A DNA stretch of 64,000 bases from Nocardia sp. NBC_01329 (lineage in GTDB: Bacteria; Actinomycetota; Actinomycetes; Mycobacteriales; Mycobacteriaceae). The position numbers were made by a program, and so were the translations under genes. This document shows positions 15,833 through 25,641 of the stretch, one piece after another (the stretch's first letter is position 1; each line of letters begins with the position of its first letter). Where the stretch lies: assembly GCF_035956715.1 (NCBI RefSeq), contig NZ_CP108381.1, positions 2,046,001-2,110,000 on the forward strand, written 5' to 3'. The notes under the pieces were generated by a model, which was not told the DNA's origin, did not search any database, and saw only the letters and a program-made list of their open reading frames with translations.

Positions 15833-15878
15833 TAGTGTTCCGCGCCTGAAATCCCTTGGTTAATTGTAGGATTCGGCC

Positions 15879-16280
15879 GTGGCGAGGACGGGGCGACCGA
15901 GATCGGGGCCGGAGTTGGTGGTGACCGAGGCGCAGCGGCGGGAGTTGGTGGAACCTGTTCGCCGCGTTCAATATCGCCGACAGCACCGTCATCGGCGAGC
16001 TACACCGCCGGCACCGCGCGACCGAGTTCAAGAAATTCCTGGTCACGATCGATAAGACCGTGCCCGCCGAACTGGACATTCATCTGGTCTGCGACAACCT
16101 CGCCACCCACAAGACCCCAATCGTCAACGAATGGCTCGCCCGGCACCCTCACTTCCACGTGCACTTCACCCCGACCGGGTCGTCATGGCTCAACCAGGTC
16201 GAACGCTGGTTCGGATACCTCACCGACCAACTCACCCGCCGCGGTGTCCACAAAAACGTCGCTAGTGCCTCGTCCAGATA
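15879..16280 (+). pseudogene. IS630-type transposase relic, internally deleted and split by another IS630
   Basis: It opens at GTG 15879 with RTGRPRSGPELVVTEAQRRE. After an internal deletion with a frameshift near 15955 it jumps to FNIADSTVIGELHRRH and the DDE segment DIHLVCDNLATHKTP ... FTPTGSSWLNQVERWFGYL. The reading frame ends within the left repeat of the intact IS630 element that inserted at a TA dinucleotide (16263). The remaining tail on the far side (from 17456) is only a few codons long. Confidence 0.75.
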
Positions 16281-17453
16281 GGTTGCGCCGGTATTCCGGG
16301 GTGTCGGTTTGATCGTGTGCTTGCCGACGGCGATGCTGCCCGTGGAGGTGGTGTCGATGGCCCGGAAACCAGAAGTATTCGTGCGGGAGGTGTCTCCGGA
16401 AGAGGGACGCCGACTGCAGAAGATCACCAAAACCAGCAAACAGCCGATCAGGACCCGACGCGCGATCGTGGTGATGGCCTCAGCGCAACATCAACCCGTT
16501 CCGGCGATAGCGAGGCTGATGCAGGTCTCGGAAGCCTATGTGCGGCAAGTGATCCACGACTTCAACGAACGGGGGTTCGAAGCATTGGACCCAAAATGGA
16601 GCGGGGGCAGACCGCCGAAGACCGATCGGGCGACGCGTGAACGTATCGCCTGCATCGCCCGGTGCTGCCCCCGCGACCTCGGCTATCCGTTCTCGACGTG
16701 GAGCCTGTCGAAACTCCGAGACATGCTGGCCACCAGCAAAATCGCTGATATCAGCCGCGAAACCTTACGCACGATCCTGCGCGAGCAGGGCGTGTCCTGG
16801 CAGGCCACCAAGACCTGGAAAGCAGGCACCGACCCCGACTTCACCACCAAGATGAACCGCATCCTGGACCTCTACGACCACCCACCCGCCGACGGGCGAG
16901 TGATCTGTGTCGACGAGTTCGGGCCGTTGAACCTGCAACCCCGCCCCGGGCGCGGCTGGTTCCCGGCCCGCAAGCCGCGCCGGCTGCGGGCGACCTACCA
17001 CCGCGACCACGGAGTGCGGCATCTACTCGGGGCGTTGGACCTGGCCACCGGCCGTATTCACTACCGGATCCGGGACCGCAAACGATGGATCGAGTTTCTG
17101 GCCTTCCTGAAAACACTGCGGGCCCGCTGGCCCGGCGAGAAGCTGTACGTCATCGCCGACAACTTCTCCCCGCACAAACGGGCCGAAGTTCGGGACTGGG
17201 CCGCGGCCAACAACGTGGAGTTGGTGTTCCTGCCGACCTATTCGTCCTGGCTGAACTGGATCGAATCGGAATTCGCCGCGTTGCGGTACTTCGCCCTCAA
17301 CGGCACCGACCACCGCAGCCACAACGAACAAGACGCCGCGATCGGCGCCTACATCCGCTGGCACAACCAGCACGCCCGACCCAAACGAGACTTCGCCGTC
17401 AACTCCACAATCCGGCGCCCCGATTACCTATCCAACGTTGCTTGACGAGGCAC
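16265..17453 (+). mobile_element. IS630-family insertion sequence, intact
   Basis: The element has perfect terminal repeats (AGTGCCTCGTC at 16265 and its complement ending at 17453) and is flanked on both sides by TA (16263-16264 and 17454-17455), the duplicated target of IS630/Tc1 elements. The matching sequence continues over the TA, giving GCTAGTGCCTCGTC on both ends. It landed inside an older, different IS630 relic. Confidence 0.9.
16357..17445 (+). CDS. IS630-family transposase
   Basis: The 362-residue protein has an N-terminal helix-turn-helix (TRRAIVVMASAQ, VPAIARLMQVSEAYVRQVI), a winged region, and the DDE core: first Asp in VICVDEFGPLNLQPRPGRGW, second in LYVIADNFSPHKR, and third acidic residue in LPTYSSWLNWIESEFAAL. 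I chose ATG 16357 because GGAGGTG precedes it; the frame is open for 16 more codons upstream. The stop codon lies in the right terminal repeat. The frame is intact. Confidence 0.92.
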   Translation: MARKPEVFVREVSPEEGRRLQKITKTSKQPIRTRRAIVVMASAQHQPVPAIARLMQVSEAYVRQVIHDFNERGFEALDPKWSGGRPPKTDRATRERIACIARCCPRDLGYPFSTWSLSKLRDMLATSKIADISRETLRTILREQGVSWQATKTWKAGTDPDFTTKMNRILDLYDHPPADGRVICVDEFGPLNLQPRPGRGWFPARKPRRLRATYHRDHGVRHLLGALDLATGRIHYRIRDRKRWIEFLAFLKTLRARWPGEKLYVIADNFSPHKRAEVRDWAAANNVELVFLPTYSSWLNWIESEFAALRYFALNGTDHRSHNEQDAAIGAYIRWHNQHARPKRDFAVNSTIRRPDYLSNVA

Positions 17454-17499
17454 TAGCCGCGAACAGCGCGACCGGCCACCGACCGTGTGGCCGTTCCGC

Positions 17500-18042
17500 T
17501 CATTGTTCGGACAGCTTGTCGATATCGGCCAGTACCTTTTCGTGCCAGTCGATCTCGGTCCGGATCCGCATCCGGGCGTGCTCGGCGATGAGGTCGTCGG
17601 CGGTGCGCTGGTCGGGCCAGCGGCGGTCGAGCTGATGTTCGATCCGCGAACCGAGCGCGCGGAGCGCGGCGATCCGGTCCTCGAGGTAGCCCCGCAGCAG
17701 TTCGGTATCGAGGTCGTCACCGACGGCCAGCGCGAGATCGACCGGGTCGGGTCGGACGTCGACCTCGGTGAAGGCTTCGTCGCGCAGAGCTCGTAGTTCC
17801 CGCAGGCCCTCGTCGGTGATCTGGTAGATGGTGCGCGCCGGCAGCGCGCCCTGCTGTTCGGTGCGCACCGGCCGGACCAACCCCTCGCTCTCCATGCGGT
17901 GCAGTGCGCCGTACAGAGATCCGGGTTTGACCCGCGACCACAGGTCGGCGCGGTCGAGCCGGGCGTCGCGGCGCAGTTGGTGGCCGTGCATCGGGCCGCG
18001 CCGGGCCAGTGCGGCCAGTACGAACAACCGGGTTTCGTTCAC
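17500..18042 (-). CDS. PadR-family transcriptional regulator
   Basis: The 180-residue regulator has an N-terminal winged helix of the PadR type (FVLAALARRGPMHGHQLRRD, SLYGALHRMESEGLV, YQITDEGLRELRAL) and a C-terminal helical dimerisation domain ending DWHEKVLADIDKLSEQ. It starts at GTG 18042 with little leader. It is divergent from a peptide deformylase gene, and the 45-bp space between them contains a perfect 8-bp inverted repeat. PadR proteins usually repress themselves and a divergent gene, so it probably controls def. Its 3' end lies 42 bp from the nested IS630 elements. Confidence 0.88.
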   Translation of the reverse strand: MNETRLFVLAALARRGPMHGHQLRRDARLDRADLWSRVKPGSLYGALHRMESEGLVRPVRTEQQGALPARTIYQITDEGLRELRALRDEAFTEVDVRPDPVDLALAVGDDLDTELLRGYLEDRIAALRALGSRIEHQLDRRWPDQRTADDLIAEHARMRIRTEIDWHEKVLADIDKLSEQ

Positions 18043-18058
18043 CGATCCAGTCTTACAC

Positions 18059-18080
18059 GACTACTCGTATTTGAGTAGTC
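18059..18080. promoter_or_regulatory. Palindromic operator between padR-type gene and def
   Basis: GACTACTC and GAGTAGTC form perfect 8-bp arms around GTATTT, ending 7 bp before the def ATG and 16 bp from the regulator's GTG. Its position in a 45-bp divergent spacer means a bound PadR dimer would cover both promoters. Confidence 0.65.
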
Positions 18081-18087
18081 TGCCCGC

Positions 18088-18660
18088 ATGACTGTGCGAC
18101 AGATCCTCATTGCCGGTGATCCGCGGCTCACGACCGCCGCGACACCGGTGACAGTTTTCGACGATGACCTCGCCGCCCTGGTCGACGATCTCTTCGATAC
18201 CAATACCGCCGCCCCCGGTGCGGGGCTCGCGGCGAACCAGATCGGCGATCCGCGCGCGGTTTTCGTCTACGACCTCATCGATACCGGAATCCGATATCGC
18301 GGCCATATCGTCAATCCGGTGCTGCGCACCTCCGAACTTCCGGAGACGATGCCGGACCCCGACGACGACCTCGAAGGGTGCCTCTCCGTTCCCGGGGAAT
18401 GGTTTCCGGCGGGCCGTGCGCACCGGGCCGAGGTGACGGGCCTGGATATGACGGGGCGGCCCGTCACGGTCGAGGCCACCGGATATCTGGCCCGCTGTCT
18501 GCAGCACGAGACCGACCATCTCGCCGGGTTGCTCTATCTCGACCGGTTGATCGGCCGGAACCGGCGGGCGGCCCGGAAGATGATCAGGGACCGGTGCTGG
18601 ACCGTTCCCGGCAACAGTTGGCTCCCAGCAGATCAGGGTCCCACCGTCACCGGCCGGTGA
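18088..18660 (+). CDS. def: Peptide deformylase
   Basis: This 190-residue metalloenzyme removes the formyl group from nascent N-terminal methionine. All three signature motifs are present: [10 protein letters not shown] (44-53), EGCLSVPGE with metal ligand Cys98, and [12 protein letters not shown] with ligands His140 and His144 and catalytic Glu141. The leader is very short and contains the PadR-type palindrome. A divergent PadR regulator is unusual for a housekeeping def, so this may be an inducible second copy. Whether another def exists in the genome cannot be seen here. Confidence 0.93.
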   Translation: MTVRQILIAGDPRLTTAATPVTVFDDDLAALVDDLFDTNTAAPGAGLAANQIGDPRAVFVYDLIDTGIRYRGHIVNPVLRTSELPETMPDPDDDLEGCLSVPGEWFPAGRAHRAEVTGLDMTGRPVTVEATGYLARCLQHETDHLAGLLYLDRLIGRNRRAARKMIRDRCWTVPGNSWLPADQGPTVTGR

Positions 18661-18715
18661 CCGGTCGCCTCGATCAGGCGCCCACCGGTCCGTGCGGGCT
18701 CGATCGTGTGTCGGG

Positions 18716-19966
18716 TCAGCGCGGTGGCAGGCTCATATCCCGGTTCATCGTCGGAAGCTCGATACTGATGGGCATCCGGAGTTCGGCCAGATACCAGAGT
18801 GCGAACTGGCGCAGGAACTCGTCGAAGAGCCAGTACGCCTCCTGGGTCGGCGGCGCGATGGTCAGCACGCCTTCCCGGACCGCGATGAACGGGCCCCAGC
18901 TGAAGCGCAGCAGCGGATCCCAGATCGGCTCGCGGGCGATGGCCAATCCGTCGGCGATCTCGTCGCCGAGCAGGAATCGTGTGAAGGCACCGAGGACTCC
19001 CTTGCTCAGGATCGCCAGGTCGAGGTTGGTTCCCAGCCGCAGCAGCCGGTCGGCCAGTTTCGCACCCTCGGGTGTCGGCGCGATGATCGGATCCAGTACC
19101 TGGGCGGCCTGGGACTCGGCCTGATCCCACGAATTCGGAATGTACTCGTCGCGCACGCCGAGCATATGGGCGGCGACCTGCCAGGAGTGCAGGAAAGCAT
19201 CCGATTCGTGGGCCGGGATCGGCACCTTCCATGCTGTGAGATGGCGCATCACGGTGGTGGGCAGACTGTGCCAGGTGACCATGATGTCGTTCTGGCTGAT
19301 CGGGATGTCCTCGTCGGCCGAGTGGACCCAGTGCGGCGACTGGGGCAGCAGATGCCGCACCGCAGCATGTACCAGGCGCGTCTTGACGCAGGTTACGACC
19401 ATCTGCCCGTCCGGGCCGTAGGCATTGCCGCTGCCGATGTCGTAGCCGAGTTTCGCAGTTTTGGAGATGCGATCCTTCAGATCATGGCCGCCCTTGGAGT
19501 AGTACACCGCCCGAGCCTCTTTGGGGATGACCGTGCTCATCATGCCGCTGGCGAGGCCGTACAGCACACCGAGATAGAGACCGCGTTTCTTGTTGAAATC
19601 GACGGCGGTGGCCAGTTTGCCCTGATCGGTCCACTGGGGCAGCTGCCGGGCATATTCCATGAAATCCCGCAGATCGGAGGGGAGTCCGGCCGGCAACGGC
19701 TGACCGTTGCGGGTCCAGGTCCGCAGCAGCCCGTTGATCGCGGGCACTTCGCCGCGGTCGAGCAGTGCGGCGACCAGTTCGTCGGCCTCCGGATCCCATA
19801 CGCCCAGCGGATCGACGCCGGCTCCGCTACCCGCCACCGAACCCTGTGGCGACCAGGACCAGGGTTGCGCCCGCGCCACCGAGGTCGCCCCTGCCATCAC
19901 CAGCGCGCCGGCGGCTCCCGCCGCCCCGCCGGCTTTCAACGCATCGCGCCTGCTGAGTCGGTCCAT
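18716..19966 (-). CDS. lcp: Latex clearing protein (Lcp) homologue, haem-dependent rubber oxygenase
   Basis: The 416-residue precursor starts with a twin-arginine signal (SRRDALKAGG ... ARAQP) and continues with SVAGSGAGVDPLGVW as in secreted Lcp enzymes, which cleave poly(cis-1,4-isoprene) to oligo-isoprenoid aldehydes/ketones. Residues known from Lcp of Streptomyces sp. K30 are all present with the same spacing: E150, R166, K169, T170 and the haem-ligand H200 here correspond to E148, R164, K167, T168 and H198. The protein belongs to DUF2236 (MpaB-like). The usual oxiA/oxiB partner genes are not adjacent. It is convergent with def. Confidence 0.9.
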   Translation of the reverse strand: MDRLSRRDALKAGGAAGAAGALVMAGATSVARAQPWSWSPQGSVAGSGAGVDPLGVWDPEADELVAALLDRGEVPAINGLLRTWTRNGQPLPAGLPSDLRDFMEYARQLPQWTDQGKLATAVDFNKKRGLYLGVLYGLASGMMSTVIPKEARAVYYSKGGHDLKDRISKTAKLGYDIGSGNAYGPDGQMVVTCVKTRLVHAAVRHLLPQSPHWVHSADEDIPISQNDIMVTWHSLPTTVMRHLTAWKVPIPAHESDAFLHSWQVAAHMLGVRDEYIPNSWDQAESQAAQVLDPIIAPTPEGAKLADRLLRLGTNLDLAILSKGVLGAFTRFLLGDEIADGLAIAREPIWDPLLRFSWGPFIAVREGVLTIAPPTQEAYWLFDEFLRQFALWYLAELRMPISIELPTMNRDMSLPPR

Positions 19967-21050
<1,084 letters not shown>

Positions 21051-21064
21051 TCGTCGAATGCGTT

Positions 21065-21094
21065 TCCGGTGGTGCCGCATTCGGCACCACCGGA
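21065..21094. terminator. Bidirectional hairpin terminator
   Basis: Perfect 13-bp arms (TCCGGTGGTGCCG and its complement) flank a 4-nt loop. It lies 14 bp after the methyltransferase stop and between two convergent genes. Confidence 0.72.
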
Positions 21095-21181
21095 CTCGAA
21101 TCCCGTGGCCGCACGTCTACCTCGGCCGACCCGCGCGGTGTCGGCGACTCCGGTTTCGTGTAGCCGCGCGGAGCCGGGGCG

Positions 21182-21793
21182 TCAGAGCCCTTGCGGGCCC
21201 TCCGAGCGCAGGTCCTCCACTTTGCTCATCGCCGCACGCAGTTCCTCGAGCCATGCTTCCGCGTGCTGGCCCGCCAGCTTCACCGTCCAGGCCAGCGCAT
21301 CGGCCCGGGAGCGCGCGACGCCTGCGTCGACCAGGGTGTCGAGTACCTTGCGTTCCGGCTGGCGTAGCCGGGTCATGACAGGCACCGCCAGGTGGGTGAA
21401 CAGAATGCGCTGACCGTCGACCGAAACACCCCACGCCACACTGCGGGCGTAGCGCTGCTGGGCTTCGTCGGCGATCTGCATCCGTGCGCCACGGGTGGTT
21501 TCGCGGAACCGCGCCACCGCTCCCTGTTTCGTCGCGTCCGGAACCGTGCGGGTGGCGGCCTCCCCGCTCGCCGCAGTCGATTTCTTCCCCTCGGCGGGGT
21601 CTGGCTGGGGGAGCGGCAGTTCGCCGACCACCACTATCTCGTCCCGGTCGATTTCGATGGTGGGACTGCCGGTGAACCATTCGCCGGGCAGACGTCCCGC
21701 GAACCAGTCCGCCGCATCCGCCGCATCCGGTAGGTCGGCCTGCTGCCAGCCGCCGGGCCGACCGAATCCGCGCCCGCGATGTCCGTGCTTCAT
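21182..21793 (-). CDS. Conserved actinobacterial hypothetical protein
   Basis: This 203-residue soluble protein has a His/Gly/Arg-rich start (MKHGHRGRGFGRPGGWQ), then DWFAGRLPGEWFTG, a strand region EIVVVGELPLPQ, a charged linker, and a long helical C-terminus (GVARSRADALAWTVKLAGQH). It begins at ATG 21793 after GAAGAAGG. I do not recognise a characterised family. The pattern resembles uncharacterised proteins common in Nocardia and Mycobacterium, possibly nucleic-acid binding given the basic helices. Confidence 0.6.
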   Translation of the reverse strand: MKHGHRGRGFGRPGGWQQADLPDAADAADWFAGRLPGEWFTGSPTIEIDRDEIVVVGELPLPQPDPAEGKKSTAASGEAATRTVPDATKQGAVARFRETTRGARMQIADEAQQRYARSVAWGVSVDGQRILFTHLAVPVMTRLRQPERKVLDTLVDAGVARSRADALAWTVKLAGQHAEAWLEELRAAMSKVEDLRSEGPQGL

Positions 21794-21854
21794 GGTGCAC
21801 CTTCTTCATCCGGCAATTACTTGATTACAAGATTACGCCGATCCGAAAGAAGTG

Positions 21855-22736
21855 TCAGTACGCCCGCCAGTTGCTCGATACCGGCGGCCGGTCGAACGCC
21901 GAAACATGATCGCCGACCCAATCCGCATAGGCACGCGGGTCACGACCGAGAACCGCCGCGACATCGTCGGTCAGCACAGCATTGCCGCCCGCGCGCGCGA
22001 AGGCCTGACCCGCCAGCGCACCGTCCACGAATTCCTGCGTGGCTCCCGCGGCGAGCATATGGTCGCGGGCGGCGGCCTCGGCGATATCGACCACTTCGAC
22101 GGGACGCCCGAGCACGGCCGCCAAGGCAGCAGCCTGGTCGTGAGTGGTGAGCAGTTCGGGGCCGGTGAGCGTATAGACGCGACCGGAATGCGCGGAAGAC
22201 GACAATGCCTCCGCCGCGACCGCGGAGACATCACGCGGGTCGACCACACCCTGCGCACCCGAGCCGGTCAGGTTCGAGACGGGTAGACCGCTGTGGAGGG
22301 CCGGCGCCCAGCTGAGCGTGTTCGACGCGAAGGAGCTGGGACGCAATATGGTCCAGTCGACGCCGGCGGCACGAACCGCTTCCTCTCCGGGCAGATGCCA
22401 GGTACCGACCCGGCCGAGGGCGGGGTCGCCGGTGCCGATAGCCGACAGTTTCACGATCCGGCGGGCGCCGGCGTCGCGCGCGGCTCGGACGAGTGCGCGG
22501 TCGGCTTCGGCGTACTCCGGGCCGAGTACGCCGACGATGAATACCGCCACCGCACCGACCAGCGCGCGTTGCATTCCGGGGAGATCAGCGTAGTCTCCGC
22601 GCACGACTTCCACCGCGGTGGGGAACCGGGCCGCGTCCGGTCTCCGGTTTATTGCGCGAACGCGCTCGCCGCGATCCGACAGGAGACGGACGATCTCGCC
22701 GCCGATGGTGCCCGTGGCACCGGTGATGATGATCAT
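21855..22736 (-). CDS. NAD(P)-binding protein of the NmrA / atypical SDR family
   Basis: The 293-residue protein opens with the Rossmann motif IIITGATGTIGGEIV (GxxGxxG). It continues with VVRGDYADLPGM, IVKLSAIG, a substrate-side WTILRPSSFASN and a C-terminal helical domain ending PVSSNWRAY. Such proteins are NAD(P)H-dependent reductases or redox sensors. I chose ATG 22736, which places the glycine motif at residues 5-11; longer frames upstream lack support. It is divergent from an AraC-type regulator 84 bp away, which probably controls it. Confidence 0.85.
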   Translation of the reverse strand: MIIITGATGTIGGEIVRLLSDRGERVRAINRRPDAARFPTAVEVVRGDYADLPGMQRALVGAVAVFIVGVLGPEYAEADRALVRAARDAGARRIVKLSAIGTGDPALGRVGTWHLPGEEAVRAAGVDWTILRPSSFASNTLSWAPALHSGLPVSNLTGSGAQGVVDPRDVSAVAAEALSSSAHSGRVYTLTGPELLTTHDQAAALAAVLGRPVEVVDIAEAAARDHMLAAGATQEFVDGALAGQAFARAGGNAVLTDDVAAVLGRDPRAYADWVGDHVSAFDRPPVSSNWRAY

Positions 22737-22820
22737 GGGCACAACCGTGCCGTTCCGCGTGCCGGACCGATAGGAAATTTCGGCACGGCGCAACCGTCCT
22801 GATCTGCATACAGTCGAAGG

Positions 22821-23663
22821 GTGACCATTGCGCAGGGCCAGGCGCCCGTGATAACCGACCTCACCGAGAGCGCGACGCCCGCACCGGAATCCCTGCGCCC
22901 CTGGTTCACCGAGCTCGGGCACATACCAACGGTGCGCGATACATCCATACCGTTCGCCCATATCCCCCAGGCCGCCGCCATGATCGTCCTGCGTACCGAG
23001 GACTGCGGCCCACGTGATGCTCTCGTACTCGGGCCGAGAACGAGGGCGTCCTATGCCGAAGCGGACAAACCCATGGGCTGTCTCCGGTTGCGGCTCGCTC
23101 CGGGCGCCGTCGGACCACTGCTGGGGGTGTCCGCCGGTGAGCTGACCGACCGGATCGTCCGCCTTGCCGACCTGCCCGGTCCGGCGGCGCAATTCGCCGG
23201 CGAACTCGTCGAATTGCGGCGCGACGAGCTCTTCCCCTATCTGGAACAGCGGCTACCGCAACGGATCCGGGAGAGCTCGGCCCAGATATCGCATCGAAAA
23301 CTGCTGCGCACCGCCGTCGAATACGTATCGGGCCGTGCCGTGCCGGCCACTGTCCCGGCGCTGGCCGGCACCCTGGCGGTGAGCGAACGCCAGCTCCGCA
23401 ATCTCTTCAGTTCCGGTATCGGCGTATCTCCCAAGCACTACAACCGGATAGACCGGATCCGGCGAGTGCTGACCCGTCTCGGAACATCACCGTGGTCGCA
23501 TCTGGCAGTCGGCGCCGGCTATTACGACCAATCCCATCTGACCGCCGAGTTCCGTTCTTTCATGGGTGTCGCCCCCGGCTCTTTCCTCGGCGGTACCCGG
23601 CTGCCGATTCAACCCTGCCGCCCCGCGATATACGTTCGAACCATCAGCTCGTCGGGTCGATGA
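22821..23663 (+). CDS. AraC-family transcriptional regulator
   Basis: The 280-residue protein has an N-terminal sensor region resembling the DUF6597-type domain (LRLRLAPGAVGPLLGVSAGEL) and a C-terminal AraC domain with two helix-turn-helix units (VPALAGTLAVSERQLRNLFS; YYDQSHLTAEFRSFMGVAPG). It starts at GTG 22821. It is divergent from the NmrA-type gene and likely regulates it. The last ~20 bp overlap the tail of a dehydrogenase relic on the other strand. Confidence 0.85.
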   Translation: MTIAQGQAPVITDLTESATPAPESLRPWFTELGHIPTVRDTSIPFAHIPQAAAMIVLRTEDCGPRDALVLGPRTRASYAEADKPMGCLRLRLAPGAVGPLLGVSAGELTDRIVRLADLPGPAAQFAGELVELRRDELFPYLEQRLPQRIRESSAQISHRKLLRTAVEYVSGRAVPATVPALAGTLAVSERQLRNLFSSGIGVSPKHYNRIDRIRRVLTRLGTSPWSHLAVGAGYYDQSHLTAEFRSFMGVAPGSFLGGTRLPIQPCRPAIYVRTISSSGR

Positions 23664-23757
23664 GTGTCTTGCCGACGGCTCGTCCCTCGGCCGCCCGGCC
23701 CAGGGCTCGTGCGGTGTCCGCCAGTGCGAGACCGCGCTGCGGGGTCGGAACTCGCAG
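23644..23757 (-). pseudogene. C-terminal scrap of a zinc-type alcohol dehydrogenase/quinone reductase
   Basis: The minus-strand frame reads ALADTARALGRAAEGRAVGK then TLIDPTS and a stop, the typical end of medium-chain dehydrogenases (helix, then GKxxL). Only ~37 residues remain. It abuts the 3' end of the aldehyde dehydrogenase gene, so a deletion probably removed the rest. Confidence 0.45.
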
Positions 23758-25473
23758 TCAGCCGCGCAGCGCGGAGGCGAAGATCGCGGGCAGGCGGGAC
23801 CAGCGCGGGTCGGTGGCGAAGGCCGTGAGCAGCCGGCCCGTTTGCGCCGCGGTCCGGTTGGTGACGAACCAGGGCGGTTTGGGGGTGAGCGCCCATTCGC
23901 GATTCAGCACCGACCGAGGCGCGGGGCGGAAGGGACCGCGCACGACGGTGCGTTCGATCCGGTCGATCAGCCAGGCGTTGTGCACGACGCCGATACCGCT
24001 GCTCACATCGTCGAGAGTGTGCCCGGGATAGGCGCCCCAGCTCGCGGTGGGAGTCAGATAGCCGACCGCGGTCCACGCGTTCACCGCGACGGTGCCGTAG
24101 CGTAACTGCTCGATCATCGTGTCGAAGTGGTCGCCGAGAGTGGCGACTGTGCCAGGGTGCGCGACGATGTTCACGCCGAGGGTGCCGGTGAACTTCTCGT
24201 TGGCCGTGTCGACTGCGGTGCGGGCGAACTCCGGGCCGCTTCCCGGGAGTTCGACGACACCCAGCACGGGCGCGAAGTATTCCGCGCAGAGCAGCGCTTC
24301 GTCCGATTCCGGGTCGAGACCTGTCACCAGCAGTCGTCCGCCGCCGGGACCCAGCCGCCGGGCGTCCGGGTAGGCGGAGTGGGCGCTGTCCACCCGGTCG
24401 TCGCTGCCCGGGTAGTAGGCGGGACGGGCGGGCGCGCGTTCGACGGCGGCGGCGAGCGCGGCCAGGAACTCGTCCTTCTGCGCCCAGTCCGCGGAGACGA
24501 TCACCGCCTGGGTGGCCACACAGTTGTAGCCGCCGTTGTGTAGCCGTTGGGTCGCGATGTGCTCGGCCTGGAATTCCAGATCGGCCGCACTCCACTCACC
24601 GGGTAGCACGATCGTCGGTGATACTCCGCCGAGTTCGCTGCTGATCGGCTTGTCCAGCAGCGGCGTCCCGGCGGTTTTGCGTTCGGCCGCCGCGGGTCCG
24701 GTGCCCCAGACGATGGCATCGTGGGTGACGGCGCTGCCGGTCATATGGACGTGCGCGACTCGTTCGTGCGTGACGAGGCGACCGCCGATGTCGGCACCGC
24801 CGGTGAGTATCCGTACCGCTCCCAGCTCGATGAGCGGCGCGAAGATCTTCTCGAACACCGGGAGCATCGGGTCGGTGACCGGGTTCAGTTTGAGCGCCAC
24901 CACCCGGTTGTGCGCGAAGAGTTCGTAGATCGTGTCCAGTGGCGCGATCGAGGTGATGTTGCCCGCGCCGAGTACCGCGCCGATTCCGTGTGTACGGGTC
25001 GGATCGCGCTGGGCGAGTCCGGCGCTCGCCTGCGCGGTGGCTGTGCTGACGCCTCGCTGCAGCCACACCTCGGCGCGGAACCCGCTGAGCAGGAGTCGGT
25101 CGTGTAGATCGGCCGGCAGGGCCTGTACGGTGACCCGTCCGCCGGCCGTGCCGAACCTCGCGTTCGCGAGCGGGCCGACACCGCGTTCGAGCGATTCGAG
25201 GGTGCGGGATACCGCGGTGAGGTTCGTGGCGAAGACGTAAGGCCCGGACAGCCATTCCTCCCCGACGAGCGGGGACGCGGGATCCAGGCCCTTGACGCGC
25301 ACTGCGGCATCGACCCATTCCTGCGCGTACCGGCCGGTGAGTGCGCGCATCCGCTCGAGGAGAGCACGCCTGCCCGACAGCGGTAACCGGGACCATCGCC
25401 GCTCACCCTCGGTGAGGTCGGCGAGGGCGGTATCGATGACGCTGTCGGCCGCGGCGGCCTGGTCTGTCTGCAC
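23758..25473 (-). CDS. Aldehyde dehydrogenase family protein
   Basis: The 571-residue protein has the NAD(P)-binding turn GAVLGAGNITSIAPLD, the catalytic Glu in SSELGGVSPTIVLP and the catalytic Cys in GGYNCVATQAVIV. A C-terminal extension takes it beyond the usual ~490 residues. I chose GTG 25473 because GGAG stands 7 nt before it; an ATG at 25515 lacks a ribosome site. GYNC in place of GQxC is a variant found in a minor ALDH branch. It is divergent from a PucR-type regulator, with an inverted repeat between them, so induction by its substrate or precursor is likely. The substrate is unknown. Confidence 0.85.
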   Translation of the reverse strand: MQTDQAAAADSVIDTALADLTEGERRWSRLPLSGRRALLERMRALTGRYAQEWVDAAVRVKGLDPASPLVGEEWLSGPYVFATNLTAVSRTLESLERGVGPLANARFGTAGGRVTVQALPADLHDRLLLSGFRAEVWLQRGVSTATAQASAGLAQRDPTRTHGIGAVLGAGNITSIAPLDTIYELFAHNRVVALKLNPVTDPMLPVFEKIFAPLIELGAVRILTGGADIGGRLVTHERVAHVHMTGSAVTHDAIVWGTGPAAAERKTAGTPLLDKPISSELGGVSPTIVLPGEWSAADLEFQAEHIATQRLHNGGYNCVATQAVIVSADWAQKDEFLAALAAAVERAPARPAYYPGSDDRVDSAHSAYPDARRLGPGGGRLLVTGLDPESDEALLCAEYFAPVLGVVELPGSGPEFARTAVDTANEKFTGTLGVNIVAHPGTVATLGDHFDTMIEQLRYGTVAVNAWTAVGYLTPTASWGAYPGHTLDDVSSGIGVVHNAWLIDRIERTVVRGPFRPAPRSVLNREWALTPKPPWFVTNRTAAQTGRLLTAFATDPRWSRLPAIFASALRG

Positions 25474-25580
25474 GTGAGAACTCCGTAGCTGGGAATCGCG
25501 CGGTGAGCCGGACATTCATGAGTGTGACTGTGCTCATGACCGAAGGAAATGTGTCGCTGTCGCGCAAATTCGGGTCTCAT

Positions 25581-25596
25581 TTGTGCGCGGGCACAA
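25581..25596. promoter_or_regulatory. Inverted repeat between aldehyde dehydrogenase and PucR-type gene
   Basis: TTGTGC and GCACAA are exact 6-bp arms around GCGG, about halfway between the divergent starts (25473 and 25642). It is a candidate binding site for the PucR-type activator. Confidence 0.4.
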
Positions 25597-25641
25597 TTTC
25601 ACCGTGGTGTGGCTCACTATCGGCCGACTAGACTGGCCGGT

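Noticed and set aside
18646-18661. GTCACCGGCCGGTGAC palindrome at the end of def as a terminator
   Set aside because: It has no loop, spans the def stop codon and is made of common GC-rich words. It is more likely chance.
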